Positions 1-17,730 of a DNA stretch of 37,122 nucleotides are shown in pieces (position 1 is the stretch's first letter; each line of letters begins with the position of its first letter). Under the pieces are notes generated by a model. The model did no database searches, had not been told where the DNA came from, and worked only from the letters and a program-made list of their open reading frames with translations. Location of the stretch: assembly GCF_001665575.1 (NCBI RefSeq), contig NZ_LZSU01000026.1, positions 1-37,122 on the forward strand. The letters run 5' to 3'. Position numbers and translations under genes: made by a program. The DNA is from Mycobacterium sp. 852013-51886_SCH5428379. Its GTDB lineage: Bacteria; Actinomycetota; Actinomycetes; Mycobacteriales; Mycobacteriaceae.

Positions 1-205
1 GAGAGCATGGCACAACAAAAAACAACAAACAAAAACCACCAAACACACTATTGAGTTCTCAAACAACACACCCGCCCGACCCGCGCAACAATCCCGCGGC
101 CAAAAGCCGCTATCTCGTAGTGCGGACGGTCAGGAGCCCACCGAAGTGGACTTCCCTCTGGGAGTCTGCCGCGCTCCCCGGTCCGGAGACCGTGTCGCGG
201 CGACC
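1..205 (-). ncRNA. rRNA operon 5' leader with boxB hairpin and boxA (truncated at window edge)
   Basis: Read on the minus strand, the leader contains a perfect 5-bp hairpin GCGGC-TTTTG-GCCGC (96-110), the boxB position. It is followed by the boxA-like string TGTTGTTTGAGAACTC and then AATAGTGTGTTT (about 41-70). This boxB-boxA-boxC order is the Nus-factor antitermination site of bacterial rRNA operons, and the boxA string closely resembles the Firmicute/actinobacterial form. The T-rich stretch and CCATGC at 1-35 are typical of the last part of mycobacterial pre-16S leaders. The mature 16S 5' end is not reached, so the window stops shortly before it. Confidence 0.85.
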
Positions 206-240
206 TGAGATAAGTTACGTCAGACCAAACACGGAGTCAA
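205..240 (-). promoter_or_regulatory. rRNA operon promoter (rrnB P1-like)
   Basis: On the minus strand a -35 hexamer TTGACT (235-240) and a -10 hexamer TAACTT (212-217) are separated by exactly 17 bases, with a start expected near 205. The promoter begins only 60 bases beyond the tyrS stop and reads into an rRNA antitermination leader. Fast-growing mycobacteria are known to carry their second rRNA operon, rrnB, directly downstream of tyrS, usually with a single promoter, and this arrangement fits. The rRNA genes themselves lie beyond the left end of the window. Confidence 0.85.
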
Positions 241-299
241 ATCCCCTGCTAGAAGCAGGTTTTCGACCGGTTTCGGCACACTTGCACTTCCGTACCACT

Positions 300-1574
300 T
301 CATCCAACGAGCTGGACCCCCGCAATATTCCGCTTGCCCCGGCGAACCACCAGCCAGCGACCGTGCAGGAAGTCCGACGGCTGCGGCGCCCACTCGTCAC
401 TGTCGATGCGCACGTTGTTGACCGACACCCCGCCTTCGCCGACCGTGCGGCGGGCCGCTCCCCTGCTCGCCGACAGTCCGGTCGCGACCAGCAGGTCGGT
501 GATCGAGTTCGGGCCGCCCGGCACCAGCTCCACCACCGAGGCCTCCCGTAACGCCGCGGCCAGCGTCGCTTCGTCGAGTGCGTCGAGTTCGCCCCGGCCG
601 AACAGCGCCTGACTGGCGTGCTCGACCGCATCGGTCGCGGCCTGACCGTGCACCAGAGTGGTCAACTCCCGGGCCAGCCGGCGTTGGGCCGCACGCTGGT
701 GCGGCCGCTCCCGGGTGGCCTCGTCCAGTTCGGCCACCTCCTCGGCGTCGAGGAAGGTGAACCAGCGCAGGTAACCGATGACGTCGGCGTCGGCGGTGTT
801 GATGAAGTACTGGTACCAGGCGTACGGGCTGGTCATGTCCGGATCGAGCCACAGGTTCCCGCCCCCGGTCGATTTGCCGAACTTTCGTCCCTCGGAGTCG
901 GTGACCAGCGGGGTGGTCAACGCATGCACGGTGTCGCCCAGCTTCTGGCGCACCAACCGGACGCCGGCGACGATGTTGCCCCACTGATCGGAGCCGCCGA
1001 TCTGTAGCGCGCAGCCGTGCCGTTGCCGTAGCTGCACGTAGTCGTTGGCCTGCAGGAGCATGTAGCTGAACTCCGTGTAGGAGATGCCGTCGCCTTCCAG
1101 GCGGCGTCGCACGGTGTCGCGGTCGAGCATCACGTTGACCGAGAAGTGCTTGCCGACATCGCGGAGGAATTCGACGGTCGACAGCGCTGCGGTCCAGGTC
1201 AGGTTGTTCTCGATGATCGCGCCGGTCGGCGATTCGTCGAATTCCACGAAGCGCGACAGCTGACCCCGGATGCGATCGGCCCAGTCCGCGACGGTGTCGG
1301 CGGTCTGCATCGTGCGTTCGCCGGTGTCGCGGGGATCACCGATCATGCCCGTCGCTCCGCCGGCCAGCACGATCGGTCGGTGCCCGGCCTGCTGGAACCG
1401 GCGCAGTGTGAGCAACGGCACCAGATGTCCGGCGTGCAGGCTCGGCGCCGTGGGATCGAAGCCGGAGTACAGCGTCAGCGGCCCGGCCGCGAGATCGGCG
1501 GCCAACGCTTCGCGGTCGGTCGATTGTGCGATCAGGCCACGCCAGTCCAACTCATCGAGGATGCCGCTCGTCAT
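300..1574 (-). CDS. tyrS: tyrosyl-tRNA synthetase TyrS
   Basis: This 424-aa cytoplasmic class I aminoacyl-tRNA synthetase charges tRNA-Tyr. The HIGH-like motif reads HAGH at residues 47-50, the KMSKS-like motif reads KFGKS near residue 230, and GGSDQWGNI is the typical tyrosine-binding segment. The last 80 or so residues look like an S4-type RNA-binding domain ([20 protein letters not shown]). The reading frame is open further upstream, but residue 1 of the conserved family ([15 protein letters not shown]) is at 1574, preceded by a weak GGAAAG, so the upstream ATG at 1631 is not used. The gene starts 28 bases after mpg, on the same strand, and ends 60 bases before the rRNA promoter. I see no T-rich intrinsic terminator between tyrS and the rRNA promoter. 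Confidence 0.97.
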   Translation of the reverse strand: MTSGILDELDWRGLIAQSTDREALAADLAAGPLTLYSGFDPTAPSLHAGHLVPLLTLRRFQQAGHRPIVLAGGATGMIGDPRDTGERTMQTADTVADWADRIRGQLSRFVEFDESPTGAIIENNLTWTAALSTVEFLRDVGKHFSVNVMLDRDTVRRRLEGDGISYTEFSYMLLQANDYVQLRQRHGCALQIGGSDQWGNIVAGVRLVRQKLGDTVHALTTPLVTDSEGRKFGKSTGGGNLWLDPDMTSPYAWYQYFINTADADVIGYLRWFTFLDAEEVAELDEATRERPHQRAAQRRLARELTTLVHGQAATDAVEHASQALFGRGELDALDEATLAAALREASVVELVPGGPNSITDLLVATGLSASRGAARRTVGEGGVSVNNVRIDSDEWAPQPSDFLHGRWLVVRRGKRNIAGVQLVG

Positions 1575-1602
1575 GGCGTCGATCTTTCCGTACGCCTGAA
1601 CG

Positions 1603-2214
1603 TCAGTCGCTGTCGCCCGGCATCGGCGCACGTGGGCTGCGCCGGTACGCCGAGACCTCGGGTCGTCCGGGGATCCAGAGGCGCCACGGCCGGTCGGCTG
1701 CCTTACTCACCCCGACGCGCGGTCCGGCCACGTAGGACCGCTCCTCCCCCAGCTCGAGCCGGACGGCGGCGGCCGGGTCGAACACATCCGACCCGTTGTC
1801 CTCCATGGTGATGCCGAGCGCCGAACACAGATTGCCGGGACCACGGGCTAGCGCGGATTCGCGCACCGCTTCTCCGCGTCGGCGCTGCGCGAGCGCATTC
1901 CCCGATTCGACCGCGGCCGCGCGCAGGAGCACCGCCGCCGCGACGCCGTCGTCGGCGCAGGCGACGTTCGCGCAAACGTGGATCCCGTGGCTGCGATAGG
2001 TGTAGAGCCGGCCCGACGGGCCGAACATCACCGCGTTGCGGATACCCGGGCCGCGGTAGGAGTGCGCGGCCGCGTCCGGCCAAGGTCCGTCGGGTGGTCC
2101 GCCATAGGCCTCGACCTCCACGACCATGGCGGTGACCCCGCGCACCACCAGCGTCGCGCCCAGCAGTCGTCGCGCGGCAGTCAGCGGATCGACGGCCAGC
2201 AGATCGGCACTCAC
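1603..2214 (-). CDS. mpg: 3-methyladenine DNA glycosylase (AAG/Mpg family)
   Basis: The 203-aa product is a base-excision repair glycosylase of the alkyladenine type, which flips out and removes alkylated purines. The segment VVEVEAYGG carries the Glu (E33) that corresponds to the catalytic Glu of the family. [30 protein letters not shown] and [13 protein letters not shown] are family blocks in the right order, and the length is normal. The start is GTG at 2214 ([10 protein letters not shown]) with no strong Shine-Dalgarno sequence. It lies between the Trm112-like gene (21 bases upstream) and tyrS (28 bases downstream). The same mpg-tyrS order is known in M. tuberculosis (Rv1688-Rv1689). Confidence 0.95.
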   Translation of the reverse strand: MSADLLAVDPLTAARRLLGATLVVRGVTAMVVEVEAYGGPPDGPWPDAAAHSYRGPGIRNAVMFGPSGRLYTYRSHGIHVCANVACADDGVAAAVLLRAAAVESGNALAQRRRGEAVRESALARGPGNLCSALGITMEDNGSDVFDPAAAVRLELGEERSYVAGPRVGVSKAADRPWRLWIPGRPEVSAYRRSPRAPMPGDSD

Positions 2215-2235
2215 GGCAGCAGTTCGTCCGAGACG

Positions 2236-2442
2236 CTAGGCCTCCGCGCGGTCGACCAGTCGCTGGTGTTCGGCGTCGTCGGTGATGTCGACAGCCTCGT
2301 CGACCAGCAGTACAGGGATGCCGTCGTCGATGCGATAACCACGGCGCAGCCGCGGGTTGTAAAGCATCTCGTCGTCGATCAGCAGCAGCGGGCCGCGGTC
2401 CTGGGGACACACCAGGATGGCGCGCAGCCTCTGGTCGATCAC
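2236..2442 (-). CDS. Trm112-like (UPF0434) small protein
   Basis: This 68-aa protein has the Trm112/YcaR signature: an N-terminal LRAILVCPQDRGPL segment and the C-terminal RRGYRIDDGIPVLLVDEA. Trm112 proteins activate methyltransferases in eukaryotes; the bacterial role is not settled. Only one cysteine of the usual CPxC zinc-binding pair is present (CPQD), so the zinc site is probably absent. The start is GTG at 2442 in a GTGA overlap with the stop of the secreted-protein gene, which suggests translational coupling. An equivalent short gene, Rv1684, follows Rv1683 in M. tuberculosis. Confidence 0.85.
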   Translation of the reverse strand: MIDQRLRAILVCPQDRGPLLLIDDEMLYNPRLRRGYRIDDGIPVLLVDEAVDITDDAEHQRLVDRAEA

Positions 2443-2882
2443 GTGTACGGGTTGACGTCGTATTCGGGGCCGACGAACGGGTTCTGGTCACCCGGCGGCG
2501 TCCACGCGGGCGCCTTGTTCGCCGGACCGGTGCCCGGTGCGGTCAGCTGGCCCTGAGCCATGACCTTGCGCTGATAGGCGATGGTGCCCTGGAGTGCCGA
2601 GATGAGGCGGGACTGATTGGGCAGGAAGTCCCAGCCCTCCTGCAACGCGGCCAGATTCGCCGCCGACGGCCTGGCGCCCATGGACCGCAGCCGCAGCGAG
2701 TCCTCGATGAACCTCGAGACCTGGCCGCCACCCTCGCCGGACATGTACTTCTCGCCGATCTGGTCGAGGATGTCGGCCTGCGAAACGGGGGCCGAGATGA
2801 GAAGGCCTGCCGCGAGCGCAGTGCTCGCCACCGCACCGGTGAGGGCGCGACGCCATCCGACGTGGTTGGTCAACACGTTCAT
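2439..2882 (-). CDS. small secreted protein of unknown function
   Basis: The predicted precursor has 147 aa and I do not recognise its family. A classical signal peptide is visible: a basic start (MNVLTNHVGWRR), a hydrophobic core (ALTGAVASTALAAGLLIS) and a likely cleavage site after APVSQA. The mature part is about 110 aa, lacks cysteine, has a helical first half (KYMSGEGGGQVSRFIEDSL) and ends in a Pro/Gly-rich tail (TPPGDQNPFVGPEYDVNPYT). The start at 2882 was chosen because GGAGG precedes it closely and because the signal peptide begins there; the frame is open upstream to 3008. It lies 64 bases after the hydrolase/adenylation gene and overlaps the Trm112-like gene by 4 bases. Confidence 0.8.
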   Translation of the reverse strand: MNVLTNHVGWRRALTGAVASTALAAGLLISAPVSQADILDQIGEKYMSGEGGGQVSRFIEDSLRLRSMGARPSAANLAALQEGWDFLPNQSRLISALQGTIAYQRKVMAQGQLTAPGTGPANKAPAWTPPGDQNPFVGPEYDVNPYT

Positions 2883-2946
2883 CAATCCTCCAGTCGAAGC
2901 AGACGCCAGCGGGAGCGTATCAAGGTGGGCACGGTCCGGCAGGGCG

Positions 2947-5900
2947 TCACTGCTGGGCGCTCGGCGCGGGCTCCGCGTCGATCCCCGGCTTCGGTGTCGT
3001 CCTGTCAACCTCTTGCCCTCCGGTCAATTCGGCACGCACGGCAACGGTCAGCCGCTTGTACCCATCCGTATCGGGATCGAGGTACCAAGAGTTACGCCGG
3101 GACGGTTTCGGCAGGCCGGCGGCGCTCAGCGGCCCGCTCATCGGACGGTAGGACGCGCTCAACTTGATGTCGGACACGATGTGGACGAGATCGGGCGGGT
3201 TGCCGAGCGGAAGGTCGGCCAACGCCTCGGTCAGGTCCGCGGACGGCACGCTGCCGCCCGGGCACAGCTTCAGGGCCGTGACCGCCAGGGTCTGGCCGCC
3301 GACGTGCACCGGATAGGTGACGGCCAGGTCCACCGCTCCCAGTCGGCCCACCGCATCGCCGACGACCGTCGCGTAGACGGGACCGCGGGCGGTGCGGATG
3401 ACCGCGCCGCGGTTGTCGACGAGCCAGAAGTCGCCGTCGTCGTCCCTGCGGAACAGGTACTCCGTCGACACCCAGGTGTCGGCAGGGGCGAATACGCCCC
3501 GCTTGATCGACGCCGTCGGGTCCACCGGTCCGCGGGGACGCGCCAGGAGCACACCGACCTCGTTGACCTGCGCCCGGCGCACGAAACCGCGGTCGTCTTC
3601 CAGGATCAGATCGTGGTCGGGATCGTAGGCCGCCAGTTCGACCTGCCCGCCTCCGGGCAACGCACGGCCCTTGCTGCCGATCTTGGCGCCCGAGACGTTC
3701 GCCAGCACGGCATGCCCGTCCGGGGTGGCGAAGAACTCGACGACGTGGGCGGGTTCGAAGATGTCGACGACCCGCTTCCACAGCCCCGAGGGCATACCGG
3801 AGCCGATGAACAGCCGCACCGGGTGGTTGCCGGTCAGCTTGAACGACGGGTCGTTGATGATGTCACTCAGCATCGCCCAGGTGTAGGACACCACGGTCAC
3901 GCCGTACTGCCGGATCTCCGGGACGAAACGGTCGGGCCGCAGTTCGCGCGACAGCGCGATCCTGGTGCCGCCGACGACGGCGCCACCGAGGCTGACGAGC
4001 AGACCCGACTGGTGGTGCAGGGGCGTCAGGCAGTAGACGGTGTCGCCGCGGTCGAGGTTGGCCGCCGATGCGGTGCCGAATGCCGACAGTGCCCACCGGT
4101 AGTTGGTGATCTGGCGGGCGACCAGATCACCGCCGATGGAGCTGAAGGCGATGAATGCGAGGTCGCGGGCCAAACCGGGATTGGGCCGGTACCACCCGGG
4201 CAACGCCACCAGGTCGGGGTCGATCTGTTCCATGTCGACCACGTCGGCGTCGGCGGGCAAGTCCAACGCGCGGGTCTCGCCGCCGCCGAGAACCAGCACC
4301 CGCATCGGCAGCGAGCGTGCGGCCGCGAGGTTGGTCGGGTCGGCGATGATCTCCGAGATGGCACCGAGGCGGGCGGCCTGGACGAGGTCGACGTCGGGCG
4401 GCATCAGCACCGCGACCGCGCCGAGGCGGGACAGGGCGGCGATCGCGACCAGCGCGCTGGGGCGCGTCTCCATCAGCACACCGACCCGGGTGCCCTGCCG
4501 GACGCCGACGTCGATCAGCCCACGCACGACGTTGTTGATGCGCCGGTCGACGGCCTCGTAGGTGTGCACGCGGCCGTCGAACAGCAGGAACTCCCCGCCG
4601 GGGGCGCCCCGCGCCTGCTCGGACATGATGCGGCCGAGCGAGATGCGGGTGTGATCGTTGATCTGGCCGAGGCGGGCCAGGCGCGGCAGGGTCCTGGCGG
4701 TCTCCACCGCCAGCGTGCGCGCCGACTTGTTGGCGGTGACCATCGCACCGGCCGCGGAGCGGGCCGCCCCGAGCGCCAGTTCGGTCGCGGCGGTCGCGGT
4801 GTGCGCGACCCGCGAGGTCAGCGACACCCCGCTCTCGAGGTGCTCGGCCGGTTGCAGCGCCATCGGCACGACTTCGTCGGGCATATCGCCCGAGCCGTCG
4901 AGCCAGTTGACCCAGCCCGCGACCGTCGGCAGCGTCTGCTGGGACGCTTTGGAGCCGACGACCAGCCCGAAATGGCCTGCGCGGATGAGGAATTCGTAGA
5001 CGTCGGCCTGCGGCGCGGCCCGCTTGATACCGCGCACCGCGGCCGGCTGGCCGATGTCGTCGACCTCGCCGACGACGGCCAGCACCGGGCAGTCGATGTC
5101 GGAGAGGGTCACCAACTGACCGTGGATGGAGAAACCGCCGGTCATCATCCGGTTGTGCGCGATGAACTGCTTGAGCAGTTCGGAGATCGCCGGGCCGGAC
5201 CAGGCGATCCAGCCCTCGGAGGCGAGGAACCGGCGCTGCTGTTCGCGCGGCAGCAGGGCTTCCCGATCGTGCAGCTGCAGCAGGAAATCCAGTCGCGCCT
5301 GCGCGGTCTTGATCGGATCGAGCATCTGAAATCCGGTGCGCGCCAACCATCCCGGGATGTCGATGCGGCTGAAAACGTGGTCGGCCATGAAATCGGCGGC
5401 GCCGACGGCCAGGCCTGCGGGCAGGTTCATCGGCAGCGCGGCGAGGGTGTCCACGGGCGCACCGAAGGTGATGATGCTGGCCAGATCCGACGACCGGCGA
5501 TAGGCGGCGGTCTGGTAGCAGAACATGCCGCCCTGCGAATAGCCGGCGAGGTGCACGTCGCGGTCGGTGACCTGCTTGACGGTGTCGATGGCCTTGGACA
5601 GCGCCACGACGTGATCGGCCAGGTTGCGCTGCATGCCGCCCTCGATCTTGTCGGGCGAGCCGAAGTCGATCACCCACGGATCGATGCCGTCGCGGTGCAG
5701 GATGCCCACGGCGCCGTCGTCGCGGGTGACGTCCCACATATCGGCCGACATCATCATCGGGTGCACCATCAGCACGGGCGGGCCGGGCGGCTTACCGCCG
5801 GGCCTGCTGTCCGGCGGGAAATATCGGCGAAGCCGGTACATCGGCACGCTCTCGATGATCTGGAACGGCGACGGAACCGCGCCGGTCTCGAGGCCGCCGT

Positions 5901-5979
5901 AACGCAGCACCTCCAGGCCGTTCTGCGCCGTCGCCACCAGCCGACCCACCGGTCTGGTGAAAGCCGAGAGGTCCACCAC
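2947..5979 (-). CDS. Rv1683-like fusion: alpha/beta hydrolase (PHA-synthase/lipase-like) plus AMP-binding domain
   Basis: The product is about 1010 aa. Residues 1 to about 370 form an alpha/beta hydrolase related to PHA synthases, with the nucleophile elbow GYSQGG (Ser about 148) and candidate acid and His in VVGEVDD and RAGHFGLV. Residues about 460-1000 form an acyl-CoA-synthetase-like adenylation domain of the FATP/FadD type (LLFDGRVHTYEAVDRRINN, CLTPLHHQSGLLVSLGG). M. tuberculosis Rv1683 has this same fusion and has been reported as a lipid-droplet-associated acyl-CoA synthase/lipase in triacylglycerol metabolism. Here the ATP-binding loop and the TGD motif are both altered (see findings). 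Start: GTG at 5979 (or 5976), because AAGGGGAG lies 5 bases upstream; ATG at 5997 is too close to that site. It heads a minus-strand group ending with tyrS. Confidence 0.92.
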   Translation of the reverse strand: MVDLSAFTRPVGRLVATAQNGLEVLRYGGLETGAVPSPFQIIESVPMYRLRRYFPPDSRPGGKPPGPPVLMVHPMMMSADMWDVTRDDGAVGILHRDGIDPWVIDFGSPDKIEGGMQRNLADHVVALSKAIDTVKQVTDRDVHLAGYSQGGMFCYQTAAYRRSSDLASIITFGAPVDTLAALPMNLPAGLAVGAADFMADHVFSRIDIPGWLARTGFQMLDPIKTAQARLDFLLQLHDREALLPREQQRRFLASEGWIAWSGPAISELLKQFIAHNRMMTGGFSIHGQLVTLSDIDCPVLAVVGEVDDIGQPAAVRGIKRAAPQADVYEFLIRAGHFGLVVGSKASQQTLPTVAGWVNWLDGSGDMPDEVVPMALQPAEHLESGVSLTSRVAHTATAATELALGAARSAAGAMVTANKSARTLAVETARTLPRLARLGQINDHTRISLGRIMSEQARGAPGGEFLLFDGRVHTYEAVDRRINNVVRGLIDVGVRQGTRVGVLMETRPSALVAIAALSRLGAVAVLMPPDVDLVQAARLGAISEIIADPTNLAAARSLPMRVLVLGGGETRALDLPADADVVDMEQIDPDLVALPGWYRPNPGLARDLAFIAFSSIGGDLVARQITNYRWALSAFGTASAANLDRGDTVYCLTPLHHQSGLLVSLGGAVVGGTRIALSRELRPDRFVPEIRQYGVTVVSYTWAMLSDIINDPSFKLTGNHPVRLFIGSGMPSGLWKRVVDIFEPAHVVEFFATPDGHAVLANVSGAKIGSKGRALPGGGQVELAAYDPDHDLILEDDRGFVRRAQVNEVGVLLARPRGPVDPTASIKRGVFAPADTWVSTEYLFRRDDDGDFWLVDNRGAVIRTARGPVYATVVGDAVGRLGAVDLAVTYPVHVGGQTLAVTALKLCPGGSVPSADLTEALADLPLGNPPDLVHIVSDIKLSASYRPMSGPLSAAGLPKPSRRNSWYLDPDTDGYKRLTVAVRAELTGGQEVDRTTPKPGIDAEPAPSAQQ

Positions 5980-6081
5980 GCTGACTCCCCTTCGCATTGG
6001 CTGCCGCCCGTCATCATGGCATAGCGCCCATGATCGGCCGCCGCGATCCGCGGCGCCGGGCCCGCATAGCCTGGAGGAGAC

Positions 6082-9326
<3,245 letters not shown>

Positions 9327-9342
9327 CTACTCGCACTTCCCC

Positions 9343-9362
9343 GCCCAATTGTTCGTTTGGGC
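9343..9362 (-). terminator. hairpin directly after argG (weak terminator or processing site)
   Basis: On the minus strand GCCCAA-ACGAACAA-TTGGGC forms a perfect 6-bp stem with an 8-base loop, starting 1 base after the argG stop codon. No U-run follows (GGGGAAGTG), so termination would be partial at best. It lies in the only long gap of the arginine operon, between argG and argH, and could lower argH expression or mark a 3' end; this is inference. Confidence 0.4.
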
Positions 9363-9363
9363 G

Positions 9364-10566
9364 TCACTTGATGCCCAGGTCACGGCGGGCTGAGATGCTC
9401 GAGCTCAATCCGTGCACGTGGACGAAGCCCTTGGCCGACGACTGGTCGAACGTATCGCCCTCGTCGTAGGTGGCCAGGTTGAAGTCGTACAGCGACGACT
9501 CGCTGCGGCGGCCGTTCACCGCGATGTGACCGCCGTGCAGGACCATCCGGATCTCGCCGGTGACGTGCTCCTGGGTCTTGGCGACGAACGATTCGAGCGC
9601 GGTCTTGAGCGGCGAGAACCACAGGCCGTCGTAGACCAGCTCGCCCCACTTCTGATCGGTGTTGCGCTTGAACCGGCCGAGTTCGCGTTCCAGCGTGACG
9701 TGTTCGAGTTCGGTGTGCGCGGTGATCAGCACCATCGCACCCGGCGCCTCGTAGATCTCGCGGCTCTTGATGCCCACCAGCCGGTCCTCGACGACGTCGA
9801 GGCGGCCGACGCCCTGGGCGCCCGCGCGACGGTTGAGTTCCTCGATCGCCTGCAGCACCGTGACCGGGCGGCCGTCGATCGAAACCGGCACACCCTTGTC
9901 GAAGCCGACGATCACCTCGTCGGGGGTGTTCCAGTTGAGCGTCGGGTCCTCGGTGTAGTCGTAGACGTCCTTGGTCGGCGCGTTCCAGAGGTGCTCGAGA
10001 AATCCGGTCTCCACCGCACGGCCCCAGACGTTCTGGTCGATCGAGAACGGCGACCGCTTCGTCACATTGATCGGGATCGCGTTTTCCTCGGCGAACGCGA
10101 TCGCCTTCTCCCGGGTCCACGCGTAGTCCCGCACGGGCGCCAGGACCTCCAGATCCGGTGCCAGGGAGGCGAATCCGACCTCGAACCGGACCTGGTCGTT
10201 GCCCTTGCCGGTGCACCCGTGGGCGACGATGCCACCCTTGTGCTCACGCGCGGCGTCGACGAGGTGTTTGACGATCAGCGGTCGGCTCAGCGCGGAGACC
10301 AGCGGATAGCGGTCCATGTAGAGGGCATTCGACTGGATCGCCGGCAGGCAGTACTGCTCGGCGAACTCGTCGCGGGCGTCCACGACGACGGCCTCGACGG
10401 CGCCACAGTCGAGGGCGCGCTGGCGCACCACGTCCATGTCCTCGCCGCCCTGGCCGAGATCGATCGCGACGGCGACCACGTCGCGGCCGGTCTCCTTGCC
10501 GATCCAGCTGATCGCCACGGAGGTGTCCAGACCGCCGGAGTACGCCAGGATGACGCGTTCGGACAT
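9364..10566 (-). CDS. argG: argininosuccinate synthase ArgG
   Basis: ArgG ligates citrulline and aspartate using ATP to give argininosuccinate. The 400-aa product begins with the PP-loop AYSGGLDTS (residues 8-16), and contains [14 protein letters not shown] and the tail [12 protein letters not shown] typical of the family. The ATG at 10566 is preceded by a good GAGGAG. It lies 16 bases after the argR stop, so it is probably transcribed with the argCJBDFR genes. A hairpin follows its stop codon immediately. Confidence 0.98.
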   Translation of the reverse strand: MSERVILAYSGGLDTSVAISWIGKETGRDVVAVAIDLGQGGEDMDVVRQRALDCGAVEAVVVDARDEFAEQYCLPAIQSNALYMDRYPLVSALSRPLIVKHLVDAAREHKGGIVAHGCTGKGNDQVRFEVGFASLAPDLEVLAPVRDYAWTREKAIAFAEENAIPINVTKRSPFSIDQNVWGRAVETGFLEHLWNAPTKDVYDYTEDPTLNWNTPDEVIVGFDKGVPVSIDGRPVTVLQAIEELNRRAGAQGVGRLDVVEDRLVGIKSREIYEAPGAMVLITAHTELEHVTLERELGRFKRNTDQKWGELVYDGLWFSPLKTALESFVAKTQEHVTGEIRMVLHGGHIAVNGRRSESSLYDFNLATYDEGDTFDQSSAKGFVHVHGLSSSISARRDLGIK

Positions 10567-10582
10567 GAGTAAATCTCCTCTA

Positions 10583-13162
<2,580 letters not shown>

Positions 13163-13166
<4 letters not shown>

Positions 13167-14031
13167 GCGTTGATCACCTTCGTGCCTGTTCCCTCATCGG
13201 TGAACAGTTCGACCAGCACGCAGTGTTCGACACGGCCGTCGATCACGTGCGCGCTCGGCACACCGTCGGTCACCGCGCGCAGACAGGCCTCGATCTTGGG
13301 CACCATGCCGGACTCCAGCCGGGGCAGCAGTTCGGCCAGCGCCTCGGTGTCGATCTGGCTGACCAGCGAATCGCGGTTCGGCCAGTCGGTGTAGAGACCC
13401 TCGATGTCGGTGAGAATCACCAGCTTCTCGGCGCCGAGCGCAGACGCCAGCGCCGCGGCAGCGGTGTCGGCGTTGATGTTGTGGACCACTCCGTCGACGT
13501 CCGGTGCGATGGTCGACACGACGGGGATCCGTCCTGCCTCGATGAGGTCGACGACGGCATCGGTGCAGACCTTCTCGACGTCGCCGACCAGTCCGATGTC
13601 GGTGGCGACACCGTCGACGGTGACGCTGCGGCGGACCGCGGTGAACAGGTGCGCGTCCTCGCCGGTGATGCCGACGGCGTACGGTCCGTGCGCGTTGATC
13701 AGCCCGACCAGTTCGCGGCCGACCTGACCGAACAGCACCATCCGCGCGACGTCGAGCACCTCAGGTGTGGTGACGCGGAACCCGCCCTTGAATTCGCCTG
13801 CGATACCGAGCTTTTTGAGCATCGCGCTGATCTGCGGCCCGCCGCCGTGCACCACGACCGGCTTGACGCCGCAGTTGCGCAGAAACACCATATCGGCGGC
13901 GAACGCCGCCTTGAGCGTGTCGTCGGTCATCGCGTTACCGCCGTATTTGACGACGACGATCTTGCCGTTGAGCTGTTTGAGCCAGGGCAGAGCGGCGGCC
14001 AGGATCTGCGCCCGGGTCTGAGTTGGTGCGT

Positions 14032-14035
<4 letters not shown>
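13163..14035 (-). CDS. argB: acetylglutamate kinase ArgB
   Basis: ArgB (290 aa) phosphorylates N-acetylglutamate. The amino-acid-kinase fold is marked by [10 protein letters not shown] near the N terminus and [10 protein letters not shown] after it, with [12 protein letters not shown] and LTDIEGLY further on. An N-terminal helix ([16 protein letters not shown]) is present, the feature associated with hexameric, arginine-inhibited ArgB enzymes, so feedback inhibition is likely. The start ATG at 14035 overlaps the argJ stop as ATGA. Confidence 0.97.
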
Positions 14036-16292
<2,257 letters not shown>

Positions 16293-16320
<28 letters not shown>

Positions 16321-17657
16321 TCTCGGGCGGCGCGCTCGCCGGAGCGGATCGCGCCGTCGACGAAGCCCATCATGACCTCGGCGGACTCCGTGCCCGCCCA
16401 GTGGATGCGACCACACCGTTTCCGCAGTGCGGGACCGAACTCGGTGAGCACGCCGGGCGGTGCGTGACTGATCATGCCACCCCCGGAATACCGCTCGACC
16501 GTCCAGTCCTGTTCGGTGTACTCGGCAGGTGACGACGCCCGGCGGCCGAACCGGTCCGCCAGGGTCGCGAGCACCGCGGTCCGCCGGTCGGCGGCGGTCA
16601 TCCGGGAGAGGTCACGCGCACCGGGCCCCTCGGCGATCACGGCCATCACGCCGGGCCCACCGGCGGCGGTGCACGCGTCGAGCGTGACCGGAGCCGCCGT
16701 GTCCGGCGCGGCGGACTGGCCGGTGAGTCCGTCAGCGCGCCAATACGGTTCGTCGTAGATCACGTGCGTCTTCAGTACCGCACCCGACGGCATCCGCTGA
16801 TGGAGCATGGACCGGTCGATGGGAAGCATCGGCTCGAAGCGGATGTGACCGGCGATCGCGACCGGTACGGCGACCACGACCCGGCCCGCCCGTACCGTCA
16901 TCCGATCGGCGCGGACGGTGACGCCCTCGGCGTCCTGTTCGAGGACCCGGACCGGGTGTCCGAGGTGAATGTCCCTGGCCAGCGCCGCGGCTACGGACCG
17001 GTAGATCGCGCCCATACCCCCGACCGGTCGCGCGTCCTCGGCCCCGCCCTGCACCCCGAACACGAAGTTCGGGCCGCCCGCCGCCGACAGCAGGGTGAGG
17101 ACCCACAGCATCGACACCTCCGAAGCCGCTGAGGTGAAGGTGCCGGCGACGGCCATCTCTAGCAGTCGGTGGGCCTGTTTCTCCGGCGCCACCCGGTCGA
17201 GCCACTGGGCGAGCGTCATGCGGTCGTACTTGCGGGCCTTCGCCGCTGACCACGGCGCCTGCGCCGGAACGCTTTTCGACAGTCGTGTCATGGCGAGGAA
17301 AGCTGCACCGAGGTTGACCGACGTCAGCGGATTCATCTTCCAGGGGATCTGACCGCGGTAGCGATAGGAGGTGCCGTCGACGACCATCATCGCCTCACCG
17401 TCGACGTACTGCTTGACCGCCGGGACGCCGAACTCCGCCATCAGCGTGTAGATCCGGTCCTGGCCGGGGCCGATCCAGGTGCCACCGTGATCGATGTGGA
17501 GACCGTCGTCCCGTTGCTCGGTGAACGTGCGGCCGCCGATCCGGTCGCGGGCTTCGAGCACCGCCACCGAGCGGCCCGCCTGGCTGAGCCGCAGAGCCGC
17601 GGTCAGGCCGGCGAATCCGGCTCCGACCACGCAGACGTCGACATCGCTACCCGGCAT
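16293..17657 (-). CDS. flavin monoamine oxidase family protein
   Basis: The 454-aa protein starts with an FAD-binding Rossmann loop VCVVGAGFAGLTAALRL, followed by VLEARDRIGGRT, and ends with HWAGTESAEVMMGFVDGAI, the second FAD-binding block of the MAO/polyamine oxidase family. It probably oxidises an amine to an aldehyde, but the substrate cannot be read from sequence. In mitochondrial MAO a cysteine binds FAD covalently in an SGGC context; here the matching segment is YSGGGMISHAPPGVL, so FAD should be non-covalent. The ATG at 17657 was chosen for the GAGGAG 5 bases before it. It lies between pheT (73 bases) and argC (18 bases) on the same strand. In M. tuberculosis a PE_PGRS gene occupies this place. 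Confidence 0.9.
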
Positions 17658-17730
17658 GAGGACTCCTCGATCGCAGGCGCCTGTGCGGACGCTACGCGCG
17701 AAGCGACCCGACCGGCAAGAGTCCGGGCGG

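Noticed and set aside
245..259. Hairpin CCTGCT-AGA-AGCAGG followed by TTTT, which looks like an intrinsic terminator on the plus strand.
   Set aside because: No plus-strand gene ends there. On the minus strand, where tyrS is transcribed, no U-run follows, so it is not counted as a tyrS terminator.
2617..6024. Plus-strand open frame of 1135 codons opposite the hydrolase/adenylation gene.
   Set aside because: It is antisense to a gene with clear domains, its translation is low-complexity Arg/Gly/His/Asp typical of reverse-strand shadows in high-GC DNA, and no motif is visible.
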